Shown: piece by piece, positions 19,074 through 27,382 of the stretch | How positions within the stretch are numbered: position 1 is the first letter of the stretch | How the letters are laid out: each line of letters starts with the position of its first letter | From: Alteribacter lacisalsi | Lineage (GTDB): Bacteria; Bacillota; Bacilli; Bacillales; Salisediminibacteriaceae | NCBI RefSeq assembly: GCF_003226345.1 | Contig: NZ_PDOF01000001.1 | Coordinates: forward strand, 868,001 to 932,000 | DNA length: 64,000 nt | Direction of reading: 5' to 3' | Translations under genes and position numbers: made by a program | Notes under the pieces: model-generated | Database searches by the model: none | What the model was told of the DNA's origin: nothing | The model's input: only the letters and a program-made list of their open reading frames with translations

Positions 19074-19511
19074 CTACCCATTATTATTATTAACAGTTAA
19101 GCCCTTTTTGTCCTCATTTACCCTGTTAAGCTGGAGGCCCGTTTTAAGCTCGTTTAATATCTGTTCAGTACTCAATTCTCCCTCGATCCTTTTAATTACC
19201 CTGTTATCTTCTATTATAAGTAAGGTCGGAAAGCTGTTTACTTCATATGAAGAAACGAGATTATCTTCGTCAGCATGCACAACTTTTACAGGGAGAACCT
19301 GATCTGAGTAATTACGGTGCAGATCAACGACAGCTTCATAGTATTCAGCTTCTTCTACTGCCTGTGTTTCATCAGAAAACAATACTGTAACAGTCTCATC
19401 CTCTTCTCCGAGAAGTGAATGATCAGCACTTGTCCTGTCTGACTGGCAGCCTGTACACATCCAGAGTGCAGCCAGCAAAACACTTAATAGGAATGCTTTT
19501 GTCCGGATCAT
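19074..19511 (-). CDS. Thioredoxin-fold lipoprotein without CxxC
   Basis: A 145-aa membrane-anchored protein. The signal peptide ends in the lipobox MCTGC (Cys near residue 22). The mature part resembles a thioredoxin fold: VTVLFSD, LPVKVVHADED and YEVNSFPTLLII, which matches the conserved cis-Pro region. The usual CxxC site is absent, so it is unlikely to be a redox enzyme and may be a binding or chaperone-like protein. GAGAGAGGATGAGATC precedes the ATG. It is monocistronic between pdhD and the BCCT transporter. Confidence 0.65.
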   Translation of the reverse strand: MIRTKAFLLSVLLAALWMCTGCQSDRTSADHSLLGEEDETVTVLFSDETQAVEEAEYYEAVVDLHRNYSDQVLPVKVVHADEDNLVSSYEVNSFPTLLIIEDNRVIKRIEGELSTEQILNELKTGLQLNRVNEDKKGLTVNNNNG

Positions 19512-19655
19512 GATCTCATCCTCTCTCGAAATCTCAGGTGCTGGATGTTGTTATACCGTATGGTAACACGGAAACCATTGAAAACCCGCTGCGTAACAGA
19601 ACTGTTACTTAATTGAAAGCAATGCCATAGACGGTTAAGGGATAGAAAAGAGGAT

Positions 19656-19689
19656 GAAAAAACCATTCCGGCTCTCAAGCCGGAATGGT
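19656..19689 (-). terminator. Intrinsic terminator of the BCCT transporter gene
   Basis: ACCATTCCGGCT / AGCCGGAATGGT hairpin with a CTCA loop; on the minus strand it continues into six T residues. Confidence 0.88.
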
Positions 19690-19697
19690 CTGATCAA

Positions 19698-21206
19698 TTA
19701 CCTTTTTGCTTTTTTCTCGGGTATCGTATCGGCTTTAAGAGCTTTCATCAGACTTATGATCATAAAGATCATGATAATAGCAAATGGAAATGCTGCAATG
19801 ATGGCAGCTGTCTGGAGGGCTGCGAGTCCCCCTGCGAGGAGAAGGATGGCCGCGGCCGAAGACTGTACAACACCCCATACAAATTTAACTGAGTTTGGAG
19901 GATTCAGACTCCCGTTCGTGGTCTGCATTCCGAGAACAAATGTGGCTGAATCAGCAGATGTAATAAAGAAGGAAGCAATCAGCAGAATAGCAAGTATGCT
20001 CATGATTGTTCCGAAATTAAACTGTGCCAGTACAGCGAAAAGGGCCGACTCTTCACCGGAATCCGCAATTGTACTATAGATATCGATTCCCTGCTCAAGC
20101 TGAAGGTTGATCGCAGTTCCTCCAAATACAGAGAACCAAAGTGCACCAAAGATGGTAGGCACGGCAATGACACCAACAACAAACTCCCGGATAGTCCGGC
20201 CGCGCGACACACGTGCGATAAATGTTCCAACGAATGGCGCCCAGGCAATCCACCATGCCCAGTAGAAGATCGTCCAGTCTTCCACCCAAGTACTCTCCGG
20301 ATTGAATGTATCAATTCTAAAGCTCATGCCTATAAAGTTCTGCAGGTAGCCACCAAATGTCTGTGTAAAGGCGTTCATAATATAGTTGGTCGGACCTGCG
20401 AACAGAAGAAACAGCATCAGGAAACCAGCCAGAATAATGTTGGTCTTACTCAGGTACTTAATTCCCACATTCAGCCCTGTCTGAGACGAAATCATGTACA
20501 GGACGGTGACAACTAGTACGATCATCAGCTGGAGAAAGGTTGTATTCTCAAGTGGTGTTACTTGTGCGAGACCGCCGCCAATCTGCGCGGTTCCAAAGCC
20601 GAGGGAGGTGGCGACGCCGAAAATAGTGGCGAACACGACGATCACGTTAATCGTTGTGCCGATGCCCCCGTTTACACGGTCACCGAGAAGTGGTTCAAAT
20701 GCAGCGCTCATGACACCGGGAGACTTCTTGCGGAATTTAAAGTAAGCAAGTGAGAGAGCTACAATTGAATAAATGGCCCATGGATGAACACCCCAGTGAA
20801 AAAACGAATACCGAAGAGCCATGCCAGCCGCCTGGGCATCGTCTTCAACAGTTTCAGCTGGATTGGGATCAAATAAATGATAAAGTGGTTCAGCTGCTCC
20901 CCAGAAAACGAGACCGATTCCCATCCCGGCAGTAAACAGGAATGAAAACCATGTTAAGTAATTGTATTCGGGTTCTTCGTCCTGGTCCCCAAGCTTGATA
21001 CGGCCCAGAGGAGAGAAGATTAAGTAAATGGCAAATCCGACAAAAATCGTTGCGGCAAGCAGGTAAAACCAGCCGAACTGCCCGGTAATGAATCCTTGTA
21101 TTTCACCTGTTACAGCATTCATATTTTCCGTGGCTGCGGCACCCCAGATAATGAAAGCAACCGCAATGACTAAAGAAATCCAAAATACTGGCGTTATTCT
21201 TTTCAA
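19698..21206 (-). CDS. BCCT-family betaine/choline/carnitine transporter
   Basis: A sodium-coupled transporter importing compatible solutes such as glycine betaine. The 502-aa protein has about 12 hydrophobic helices and the family signature around FYWAWWIAWAPFVGTFIARVSRGRT. The start is taken as TTG at 21206, which has AAAGGTGGAATCACT upstream; frames starting further out have no ribosome binding site. OpuD-type substrates are likely but cannot be fixed from sequence. It is monocistronic with its own terminator. Confidence 0.92.
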   Translation of the reverse strand: MKRITPVFWISLVIAVAFIIWGAAATENMNAVTGEIQGFITGQFGWFYLLAATIFVGFAIYLIFSPLGRIKLGDQDEEPEYNYLTWFSFLFTAGMGIGLVFWGAAEPLYHLFDPNPAETVEDDAQAAGMALRYSFFHWGVHPWAIYSIVALSLAYFKFRKKSPGVMSAAFEPLLGDRVNGGIGTTINVIVVFATIFGVATSLGFGTAQIGGGLAQVTPLENTTFLQLMIVLVVTVLYMISSQTGLNVGIKYLSKTNIILAGFLMLFLLFAGPTNYIMNAFTQTFGGYLQNFIGMSFRIDTFNPESTWVEDWTIFYWAWWIAWAPFVGTFIARVSRGRTIREFVVGVIAVPTIFGALWFSVFGGTAINLQLEQGIDIYSTIADSGEESALFAVLAQFNFGTIMSILAILLIASFFITSADSATFVLGMQTTNGSLNPPNSVKFVWGVVQSSAAAILLLAGGLAALQTAAIIAAFPFAIIMIFMIISLMKALKADTIPEKKAKR

Positions 21207-21514
21207 AGTGATTCCACCTTTCAAATGTAATATGACAAAAATTGCGGCGATAATAGCAGCATTACCCAAACTAACATATTTAGGTGAGCAGGTAAATGAT
21301 TATCCTGATCAGCCGGCATCACTCGTATATACATACCCTGGCCAAAATAGGATCAAACAGGTTTCTAGGAAAGAAGTCTCACGTTCAGTAAGCTAATCGT
21401 ATTATCCCTGATTTTTGTTGAGGATATCCCTGAACTATGCCATCAGTAGTACAATCTGGATAAAAATTCTGGTAAAATGGTTGAGAATGAGTTAATGAAG
21501 AGGAGTCGGTCAAG
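21207..21514. promoter_or_regulatory. Divergent intergenic region, BCCT transporter / deacetylase
   Basis: About 308 bases that must hold both divergent promoters. TAAAAT near 21474 could be a -10 box for the deacetylase gene, but no convincing -35 box or operator was found. No small gene is supported. Confidence 0.3.
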
Positions 21515-22405
21515 GTGAAAAAAGTAATTGGGGGACTTGCGCTTGCAACACTTATTGCTGCAGGATGCGGAGGGAACGGAGATACAGAGGATACAGATGG
21601 ATCACAAAACCAAACAGACCTTGAGGAAATTGAGGAGAATAGCGAAAATAGCGGCATGACGGGATCTAATGAGGATTCGGAAATGGATGAAGATGAAGAA
21701 GAACACGATCACGAAGATGAGGGCATTGACGATGAAACGGAGAGCGAAGATGATCCGGAAGGAGAAACGGCTGAAACAGAAGTGACCCACTACTTGGCAG
21801 ATGACCACACGGTCCGTCCTCTTGATGAAAACAGTGACGAGCAGGTGGTCTTACTTACAATTGATGATGTGCCGGATTCACATGGAGTTGAGATGGCAGA
21901 GACACTTGCAGAACTCGAGGCAGGTGCAATCTTTTTTGTTAACGGGCATTTTCTTCATTCAGACGAAGGAAAAGAACAGCTGCAGGCGATTTACGATCTC
22001 GGCTTTGAAATAGGCAATCATACAATGAATCATCCGAACATGAGTAACCTGACAGAAGAAGAGCAGTACAGTGAGATTGTAGACCTCAATGACATGATTG
22101 AAGAGATAACAGGAGAACGTCCCCGATTTTACCGAGCACCATTTGGAGTGAATACTGATTATTCAAGGGAACTTTTAGAGGAAAAGGGTATGCAGTGGAT
22201 GAACTGGACCTACGGGTACGATTATGATGCGGATTACATGGAAGCGGAACCTCTTGCAGAAATTATGGTAGAGACTGAACTCCTGAGAAACGGTGCGAAT
22301 CTTTTAATGCACGATCGCTCATTTACAAGTGCCGCTCTGGAGGACATTGTAACCGGGCTGAGGGAAAATGGGTACGAGCCTCTTGATCCGGCTCGAATCG
22401 AATAA
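21515..22405 (+). CDS. Polysaccharide deacetylase lipoprotein (NodB domain)
   Basis: A membrane-anchored carbohydrate esterase family 4 protein, probably acting on peptidoglycan or another N-acetylated wall polymer. The 296-aa protein has a signal peptide ending at IAAGC, then a strikingly acidic linker of mainly Asp/Glu (residues about 25-90). The NodB domain follows, with TIDDVPD (catalytic Asp), GNHTMNHPN (metal histidines) and RAPFG. GTG at 21515 follows AGGAGTCGGTCAAG. The second Asp of the usual TFDDG motif is kept. It may be co-transcribed with the M23 gene 36 bases downstream. Confidence 0.88.
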   Translation: MKKVIGGLALATLIAAGCGGNGDTEDTDGSQNQTDLEEIEENSENSGMTGSNEDSEMDEDEEEHDHEDEGIDDETESEDDPEGETAETEVTHYLADDHTVRPLDENSDEQVVLLTIDDVPDSHGVEMAETLAELEAGAIFFVNGHFLHSDEGKEQLQAIYDLGFEIGNHTMNHPNMSNLTEEEQYSEIVDLNDMIEEITGERPRFYRAPFGVNTDYSRELLEEKGMQWMNWTYGYDYDADYMEAEPLAEIMVETELLRNGANLLMHDRSFTSAALEDIVTGLRENGYEPLDPARIE

Positions 22406-22441
22406 GTAAGTAAAATCGGGTTTAAAAGGGACGGTTTTGAA

Positions 22442-23542
22442 ATGAAAAGGGTCAGTTTACTTTTGGCAGGCGTCCTAATACTCTCTGCCTGCCAGCAGGA
22501 TAAGAATGAAGAAGCCGCTGAGACAGAAAATGCCGGCAACACAGTGCATGAGAACGAGGAGCAGGAAAGGTCTCCTGATCCAGATTTTACACTTAATTTA
22601 TACACGATGAAGGATCAGGAAGTAGTGTCTGTGAGTGAGCTGGCAGAAGAGTCAGGTGGTTCCTATCATTATGAACCTGTCCACAGGACACTTGAAATGG
22701 CGCTAAAGGGGCAGCAGTTTAAGCTCATTTACGGCGTACCGGTACTGGAAAGAAACGGTCTATATCTGGACACGGATCAAGTAAAGCTTGTCCTGGATGA
22801 GGAGGAGGAAGAGACTCCTTATCTCCCTCTCAGTTTTCTTGATTATGGACTTGAAGCAAATGTGAAACAGGAGGAGCAGACTGTCAGTGTTTACACAGAC
22901 GCGGAGGCAGTTGAGGCATTTGCTTCACCGGACGATACTTTTGATCTCCATAGCAAGTCTGTAGAGGATATGATTGAATACCTCTCATTTCTTGATTATC
23001 CAATCAAAGGAGCCCAGGTAAGTACAGTAGAGAGCCACCTCCCAGGGGCGCCGCGTGACTACCGAAACGGCTATCACGAGGGAATAGACTGGTATGACTG
23101 GACCACCGAAGCAGTTATTAATACAGAAACTCCTGTGTATGGCATGGCTGAGGGAACAGTTGTCCGGGTTGATCACGACTATGAAGAATACTCATCCCCA
23201 GAAGTACGTGATGAAGAACTGAGTATCACTTATGAGCTTGGGTTCACTCCAGAATACCTTCTGGACCGCCTCAGAGGGCAGCAGGTATGGGTGCAGTACG
23301 ATAATGGTGTGATGAACCGTTTCGCCCATCTGTTTGATATTCCTGAAGAGCTGAAGCTCGGCGCCAGGATCAATGCCGAGACCATTATTGGATACGTGGG
23401 GAATTCCGGCACCAGCGGCGCTGTTAATGATGACGGAAGCGAACTGCATCTTCACCATGACCTTCTCATCTATGGGGATTATTTCTGGGAGCCGTTTTCC
23501 TTGGAAGAAACAACCGAAATTATTCAGGCTATATGGGGATAG
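22442..23542 (+). CDS. M23-family metallopeptidase lipoprotein
   Basis: A predicted cell-wall endopeptidase or LytM-like factor held to the membrane by the lipobox LSAC (Cys near residue 17). The N-terminal 60 residues are acidic. Residues about 60-160 resemble a copper-amine-oxidase-N-type binding region. The C-terminal M23 domain shows HEGID and ELHLHHDLLIYG, supplying the zinc ligands. The 366-aa gene starts at ATG 22442 behind AAAAGGGACGG and shares a transcription unit with the deacetylase, pointing to wall remodelling. It ends at a terminator. Confidence 0.87.
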   Translation: MKRVSLLLAGVLILSACQQDKNEEAAETENAGNTVHENEEQERSPDPDFTLNLYTMKDQEVVSVSELAEESGGSYHYEPVHRTLEMALKGQQFKLIYGVPVLERNGLYLDTDQVKLVLDEEEEETPYLPLSFLDYGLEANVKQEEQTVSVYTDAEAVEAFASPDDTFDLHSKSVEDMIEYLSFLDYPIKGAQVSTVESHLPGAPRDYRNGYHEGIDWYDWTTEAVINTETPVYGMAEGTVVRVDHDYEEYSSPEVRDEELSITYELGFTPEYLLDRLRGQQVWVQYDNGVMNRFAHLFDIPEELKLGARINAETIIGYVGNSGTSGAVNDDGSELHLHHDLLIYGDYFWEPFSLEETTEIIQAIWG

Positions 23543-23552
23543 CAGAAGAGAC

Positions 23553-23582
23553 AGGCTTTCATTTATGGAAGCCTCTTTTTTC
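23553..23582 (+). terminator. Intrinsic terminator of the deacetylase-M23 unit
   Basis: AGGCTTTC / GGAAGCCT hairpin with an ATTTAT loop followed by CTTTTTT. Confidence 0.8.
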
Positions 23583-23629
23583 TGGTTTGACCTGCATTTT
23601 GCAGGTATCGAAAGCGGAAGATTTACTTT

Positions 23630-23804
23630 AATGAGTATACCCTTCCGTATGTTTTGCGAAGCTCCGCTGAATGCCATCCGCTCGCTTTCTGCGGCGGTGC
23701 AGGCGAGTCTTCGCGGGCACCGCCTAGCCCCTCCGGCCGCAGGAGTCTCACTGCTGGCGTCAGCTGCGCATAATAGAAGTTTACTGACTGAGAGGTATAC
23801 TTAT
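23630..23804 (-). repeat. Intergenic repeat with AGTGAGTATACC-type ends (type B1)
   Basis: AATGAGTATACCCTTC at the left and GAGGTATACTTATT at the right are inverted copies. On the minus strand the core reads GAGACTCCTGCGG ... GCCGCAGAAAGCGAGCGGATGGC (in part), matching the two type B copies near 46.9 kb. No clear target duplication was seen. No gene is present in 23543-24101 apart from this element and the promoter of the next gene. Confidence 0.6.
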
Positions 23805-24101
23805 TTTTATTTTAAAGGAAGTAAAATTAACATTTAATGCATACATATGGATCAGAAGCAGAGTTCTTCTGAATTTACTTCAATAATAATATAACTAAAA
23901 TCTTTACTAAAAGAGCTAATCCATAAAACACGCAAGTTTCAAACATTACACAGATATTAACACAATGTGGGAAATCTTAAAAAAAAAATTTTTGAATTCA
24001 ATCATTTCGACAAAAGACGACTTTAATTTTTATGAGGCTGTGGTATGCTCTTAGCATCAAAAAAGATCAGATAGAGAATCATACGGCAGGTGATAACAAG
24101 A

Positions 24102-24539
24102 ATGAATAAATCAGATCTTTTAGACGAACTAAGGATGGAAGTAGGCTTGGCTTACGACTATGCACGGGACCTTGATGATTTTATCGGGAGGGTCGGGAGA
24201 GCTCTTTTCGAAGGGGCATGGAGAAATGTGACTATATCCATTTATCTGGTTGAAGATGAAACGAGGATCATTCCGGTTCATTTTTTCGGGAATGTTATGA
24301 GTCTCGGTAACAGTGGAGGTTTCGGTGAAGGCTGGCTTAAAGTTTGCAGCAGAGCCAGACCTGTTGTACTGAAACGTGAAAAAAATCAGACAATTCTATT
24401 ACCCGTCCGTGAAGGTGGTAAAGTAAGACACATCCTTTCTATGCAGATTTCATCGAATGTGTACGTTCTGACAGAACAGGATCTGTTTTTTGTTGAGGAG
24501 CTGGTGAGTTTTATTGAAGCAAAAGGAAAGTTACTATAA
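24102..24539 (+). CDS. GAF-like domain protein
   Basis: A 145-aa soluble protein whose pattern of strands (VTISIYLVED, IIPVHFFGNV, ILLPVREGGKVRHILSMQIS, TEQDLFFVEELVSFIEA) resembles a single GAF domain. No catalytic cysteines of the methionine-sulfoxide reductase type are evident, so it may be a ligand-binding or degenerate sensor domain. The ATG at 24102 follows GGCAGGTGATAACAAG. It is monocistronic, with a terminator at 24610. The AT-rich 300 bases before it hold no recognised promoter. Confidence 0.6.
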   Translation: MNKSDLLDELRMEVGLAYDYARDLDDFIGRVGRALFEGAWRNVTISIYLVEDETRIIPVHFFGNVMSLGNSGGFGEGWLKVCSRARPVVLKREKNQTILLPVREGGKVRHILSMQISSNVYVLTEQDLFFVEELVSFIEAKGKLL

Positions 24540-24609
24540 AAATCAGCTCTTACTTGTGTCATTATTTTTCCGATTATTTAAAATTGTCATTTAATGGTGG
24601 TGTCATTAG

Positions 24610-24637
24610 AGGTATCCTTAGCCGGATGCCTTTTTTT
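24610..24637 (+). terminator. Intrinsic terminator of the GAF-like gene
   Basis: AGGTATCC / GGATGCCT hairpin followed by six T residues. Confidence 0.8.
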
Positions 24638-24722
24638 GTCCCATTATCCGAGTATGACTGACTTGGACTAAATAGTATGTCACAATTAAAATAAAAGTTA
24701 CATACAATAACGTATAAATGTG

Positions 24723-24751
24723 TTGACTGAAAGAATAGGCTATACTATAAT
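24723..24751 (+). promoter_or_regulatory. Sigma-A promoter of the SR1-like RNA
   Basis: TTGACT (24723-24728) and TATAAT (24746-24751) with a 17-base spacer, a near-consensus promoter. Confidence 0.8.
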
Positions 24752-24764
24752 AAATTTAACAAAT

Positions 24765-24780
24765 AAGAAAACGCTTACAA
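24765..24780 (+). promoter_or_regulatory. cre site (CcpA) in the SR1 leader
   Basis: AAGAAAACGCTTACAA matches the cre consensus WTGNAARCGNWWWCAW at 15 of 16 positions. It lies just after the expected transcription start, a position suited to repression by CcpA. Confidence 0.7.
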
Positions 24781-24803
24781 ATAAACTTAAGGAGTGGAGC
24801 CAA

Positions 24804-24938
24804 ATGGGTGTCATTGTATGTCAAAGTTGCGAGCAAGTCATCGAACATTACGAAAACGAAAAGGTTTCAACGCTTTATGGAAACTGCTGTGAGCAGTGTG
24901 CAGATGAAGCATCCTTGATGAATGCCAATGAAGAGTAA
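24804..24938 (+). CDS. SR1P, GapA-binding peptide
   Basis: A 44-aa peptide beginning MGVIVCQSCEQVIEHYENEK and containing VSTLYGNCCEQC. The spacing of its two Cys pairs and the KVSTLYG segment match SR1P of B. subtilis, which binds GapA and stimulates its partnership with RNase J1. AAGGAGTGGAGCCAA precedes the ATG at 24804; the longer frame from 24720 begins inside the promoter. RNase J1 itself is encoded about 15 kb away in this window. A C-terminal extension (ADEASLMNANEE) is longer than in B. subtilis. Confidence 0.85.
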   Translation: MGVIVCQSCEQVIEHYENEKVSTLYGNCCEQCADEASLMNANEE

Positions 24939-24960
24939 TATCAGCCAATAAACAATAAAG

Positions 24961-25011
24961 AAAGCTGAATCCAGAGCAGGGTGGGGGACCTTGCAGGGAT
25001 TCAGCTTTTTT
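24961..25011 (+). terminator. Terminator of the SR1-like RNA
   Basis: AAAGCTGAATCC pairs with GGATTCAGCTTT across a 24-base loop and is followed by T residues. Confidence 0.85.
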
Positions 25012-25022
25012 GCGTTTCGCAG

Positions 25023-26510
25023 CTATAAAATAGGCTTTCGTTCTCTAATGACCCTGATATGCTTTAAGGTAGCATCTTCAGGTCCCTGGACCGGAAGACC
25101 TGCTTTCATGTTTTTAGCGATATAGTCCAGATTTTCCTTTTCAATAATTTCTCCCGGAATTAAAATTGGAATGCCCGGAGGATAGACCATAACAAACTCA
25201 GCACTTACGCGCCCAGAGGATTCCGAGAGAAGAATCCGCTCTGTTTCAGAGTAAAAAGCTTCCCGCGGGGAATACGCCAGTACAGGAATGTTCGGTACGG
25301 AAACCGGTGCGTCCGTTTTCTTATACTCGGAGATTTCTTTTTCCCTTAAAGTGGACAGGGCTTCCAGAGCATCAACAAGAAGATCAGCCGAACGTTTGTT
25401 GTCTCCGAAAGAAATGATACAGAGGATATTATAAAGATCGGATAGCTCAACTTCGATCTGGTAATTTTCCCTGAGCCACACTTCAACCTCATAACCGCTT
25501 ATACCAAGCTCTTTAATTGAGATCGTCAGTTTGGTGGGATCCATGTCATAAATAGCATGGTCATCAAGCATGTTCTCCCCGTAGCAGGTAAATCCTTTGA
25601 TATCGTTTATCCGCTTTCTTGTGTCATCAGCCAGTTTTACCGCCTCCTCAATCAGCTCACGGCCGCTCGTGACCAGATGCTTTCTTGCAGCATCGAGAGA
25701 AGCGAGCAGCAGATAAGACGTGGAAGTGGTAGTCAGCATGCTGATAATACTCTGCACACGGTCGGGATTCACAAGCCCTTCCCTGACGTTTAGAACCGAG
25801 CTTTGTGTTAAGGAACCGCCAAGCTTGTGGACACTGGTTGCGGCCATATCTGCTCCTGCCTGCATAGCCGATAATGGCAGGGCTTCGTGAAAGTGGATGT
25901 GCACACCGTGTGCTTCATCCACAAGAACTGGAATATCGGCTTGATGGGCAATAGCGACAATTTCTTTCAGGTTGGCTGAAATCCCAAAATACGTAGGGTT
26001 TATAACCAGGAGCCCTTTTGCATCAGGATGAGTGTCAATCGCTTTTTGAACCGAACTTGTCGTAATCCCGTGGGAAATACCAAGTTCGGGATCAATTTCC
26101 GGATGGATAAAAATGGGTGTAGCTCCTGAAAATACAATCGCGCTCATAATGGATTTATGGACATTTCGAGGCACAATAATTTTATCGCCGGGTCCGCACA
26201 CGCTCATAATCATCGTCATAATGGCGCCGCTTGTTCCCTGTACGGAGAAAAAGGTATGATCCGCTCCAAAAGCAGCTGCAGCAAGATCCTGGGCTTCTTT
26301 AATCATCCCCTGAGGATGGTGAAGATCATCCAGCGGGGCAATGTTGATCAGATCGATGGATAAAGCATTTTCACCGATGAATTCCCTGAATCCCGGCTCC
26401 ATCCCAGTTCCCTTTTTGTGTCCTGGAATATGAAATTGGACGGGACTTGTTTCTTTATGAGCGAGCAGACCTTCAAAAAGAGGCATACGCTCCTGATTTT
26501 GTTTCGTCAA
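25023..26510 (-). CDS. speA: Arginine decarboxylase (Orn/Lys/Arg decarboxylase family)
   Basis: A PLP enzyme that makes agmatine for polyamine synthesis. The 495-aa protein has VQFHIPGHKKGTG near the N terminus, VDEAHGVH (PLP-binding Asp) and SVHKLGGSLTQSS, in which the Lys would form the Schiff base. The C-terminal domain ends in the PPGIPILIPGE motif. Start is taken at the TTG at 26510, because GAGGTGATCTTA lies upstream; the GTG nine bases further out is part of that ribosome binding site. Synteny SR1-speA-yktA matches B. subtilis, supporting arginine over lysine as substrate. Confidence 0.9.
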   Translation of the reverse strand: MTKQNQERMPLFEGLLAHKETSPVQFHIPGHKKGTGMEPGFREFIGENALSIDLINIAPLDDLHHPQGMIKEAQDLAAAAFGADHTFFSVQGTSGAIMTMIMSVCGPGDKIIVPRNVHKSIMSAIVFSGATPIFIHPEIDPELGISHGITTSSVQKAIDTHPDAKGLLVINPTYFGISANLKEIVAIAHQADIPVLVDEAHGVHIHFHEALPLSAMQAGADMAATSVHKLGGSLTQSSVLNVREGLVNPDRVQSIISMLTTTSTSYLLLASLDAARKHLVTSGRELIEEAVKLADDTRKRINDIKGFTCYGENMLDDHAIYDMDPTKLTISIKELGISGYEVEVWLRENYQIEVELSDLYNILCIISFGDNKRSADLLVDALEALSTLREKEISEYKKTDAPVSVPNIPVLAYSPREAFYSETERILLSESSGRVSAEFVMVYPPGIPILIPGEIIEKENLDYIAKNMKAGLPVQGPEDATLKHIRVIRERKPIL

Positions 26511-26676
26511 TAAGATCACCTCATGATCATTCTGTGCCGGACATTTTCAAAGAGAGTATCTCTCTGGTATCCTTAACTAAGTATAAAAACAACCAGAGTA
26601 TACCAGATTAAGCCCCTCAGGAAAAGGTTTCTTTTTCAACTGGCTTTCTGGCTGCTCTGTAAACGAGGTGCATGCA

Positions 26677-26949
26677 ATGAAAGATGAAGTCAATATTCCG
26701 ATCTCTGCCGACTGGTCCAAAGAAGAAGTAATCGATGTGGTGAACTTTTTTGAAATGGTCGACCAGGCATACAGTAAGGGGGCAGAGAAGGAAGTACTTG
26801 GTGCTTTGTACAAACGCTACAAAGAAATTGTTCCATCCAAATCCGAGGAAAAGCAGGCATTTAAGGAATATGAAAAGCAGACAGGTCAATCCCCCTACCA
26901 TACAGTAAAAAAAGCAAGAGAATCAGAAGAGCGTATTATAAAAATGTAA
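26677..26949 (+). CDS. yktA: UPF0223 family protein YktA
   Basis: A 90-aa helical, charged protein of the UPF0223 family (WSKEEVIDVVNFFEMVDQAY, YKRYKEIVPSKSEEKQAFKEYEK split by other residues). Its role is unknown. ATG at 26677 follows ACGAGGTGCATGCA. It lies next to speA as in B. subtilis. Its stop codon is part of the 8-bp target duplication of the repeat inserted at 26950, which now separates the gene from its terminator. Confidence 0.88.
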   Translation: MKDEVNIPISADWSKEEVIDVVNFFEMVDQAYSKGAEKEVLGALYKRYKEIVPSKSEEKQAFKEYEKQTGQSPYHTVKKARESEERIIKM

Positions 26950-27146
26950 GGCTCTGTTAGTATTAGTTGTTTATTTCAGCTCACTTTGCTCCTTTTTCAC
27001 GGCCCCACTGCAGCCTCTTCGGAAAAAAGAAACGTGCTTCTTCTTCAAGTACTTCGAAGCATATTCGTGAAGTAACCGCTCGTTCCTGCGGGGTCTGATG
27101 ATGATTTTATCAAGTTGATTGGAACGAACGAGCGGTAAACTGAGCC
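26950..27146 (-). mobile_element. MITE-like repeat A3 (197 bp, diverged, reverse orientation)
   Basis: The ends GGCTCTGTTAG and CTGAGCC are inverted copies (one mismatch in the first seven bases), flanked by a perfect 8-bp target duplication AAATGTAA at 26942-26949 and 27147-27154. Read on the minus strand, the core has GACCCCGCAGGAACGAG, CGAAGAGGCTGCAG and AACTAATACTAACAGAGCC, so it is a diverged type A element inserted opposite to the others. The left duplication includes the yktA TAA. Confidence 0.83.
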
Positions 27147-27159
27147 AAATGTAAAAAAC

Positions 27160-27191
27160 GAACTGCCTGCGCAACTGAGGGCAGTTTTTTT
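27160..27191 (+). terminator. Probable yktA terminator displaced by repeat A3
   Basis: AACTGCCT ... AGGGCAGTT hairpin followed by seven T residues. Before the insertion it would have lain about 10 bases after the yktA stop codon. Confidence 0.8.
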
Positions 27192-27192
27192 C

Positions 27193-27342
27193 ATGAACGA
27201 TAGGAACTTCTGCCGTGTCGTTGGCCCTGTTACCGGATTAACGCATAAGGATTCTTATGGTGATATTGCAGCGGACACACTGATTATTCCGACAATCGCA
27301 GTCTTTGTGGCTATTATTATGGGAGCTTTGGGTATCTATTAA
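27193..27342 (+). pseudogene. C-terminal remnant of a membrane transporter, probably GntP-like
   Basis: A 49-codon frame whose last 40 residues, GPVTGLTHKDSYGDIAADTL and a hydrophobic helix IIPTIAVFVAIIMGALGIY, look like the end of a multi-helix permease. No ribosome binding site precedes the ATG, and the 5' side abuts the yktA terminator, so most of the gene appears deleted. GntP-type permeases often stand upstream of 3-hydroxybutyrate dehydrogenase genes in Bacilli, which is the next gene here. Family assignment is from memory of that context and is tentative. Confidence 0.45.
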
Positions 27343-27382
27343 TAGTGGAAGAGAAAACAGACAATGAAAAGGAGATGAGGGC

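Larger units (their letters stand above)
24757..25012 (+). ncRNA. SR1-like dual-function small RNA
   Basis: A short transcription unit from a strong promoter to a strong terminator, about 250 nt, encoding the SR1P peptide. In B. subtilis SR1 acts both by base-pairing with ahrC mRNA and as the mRNA for SR1P, and lies between pdhD and speA. Here the same order pdhD ... SR1 ... speA is kept, although about 5 kb of other genes separates it from pdhD. Extent is inferred from the promoter and the hairpin at 24961-25011. Base-pairing activity cannot be judged from this sequence. Confidence 0.75.
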
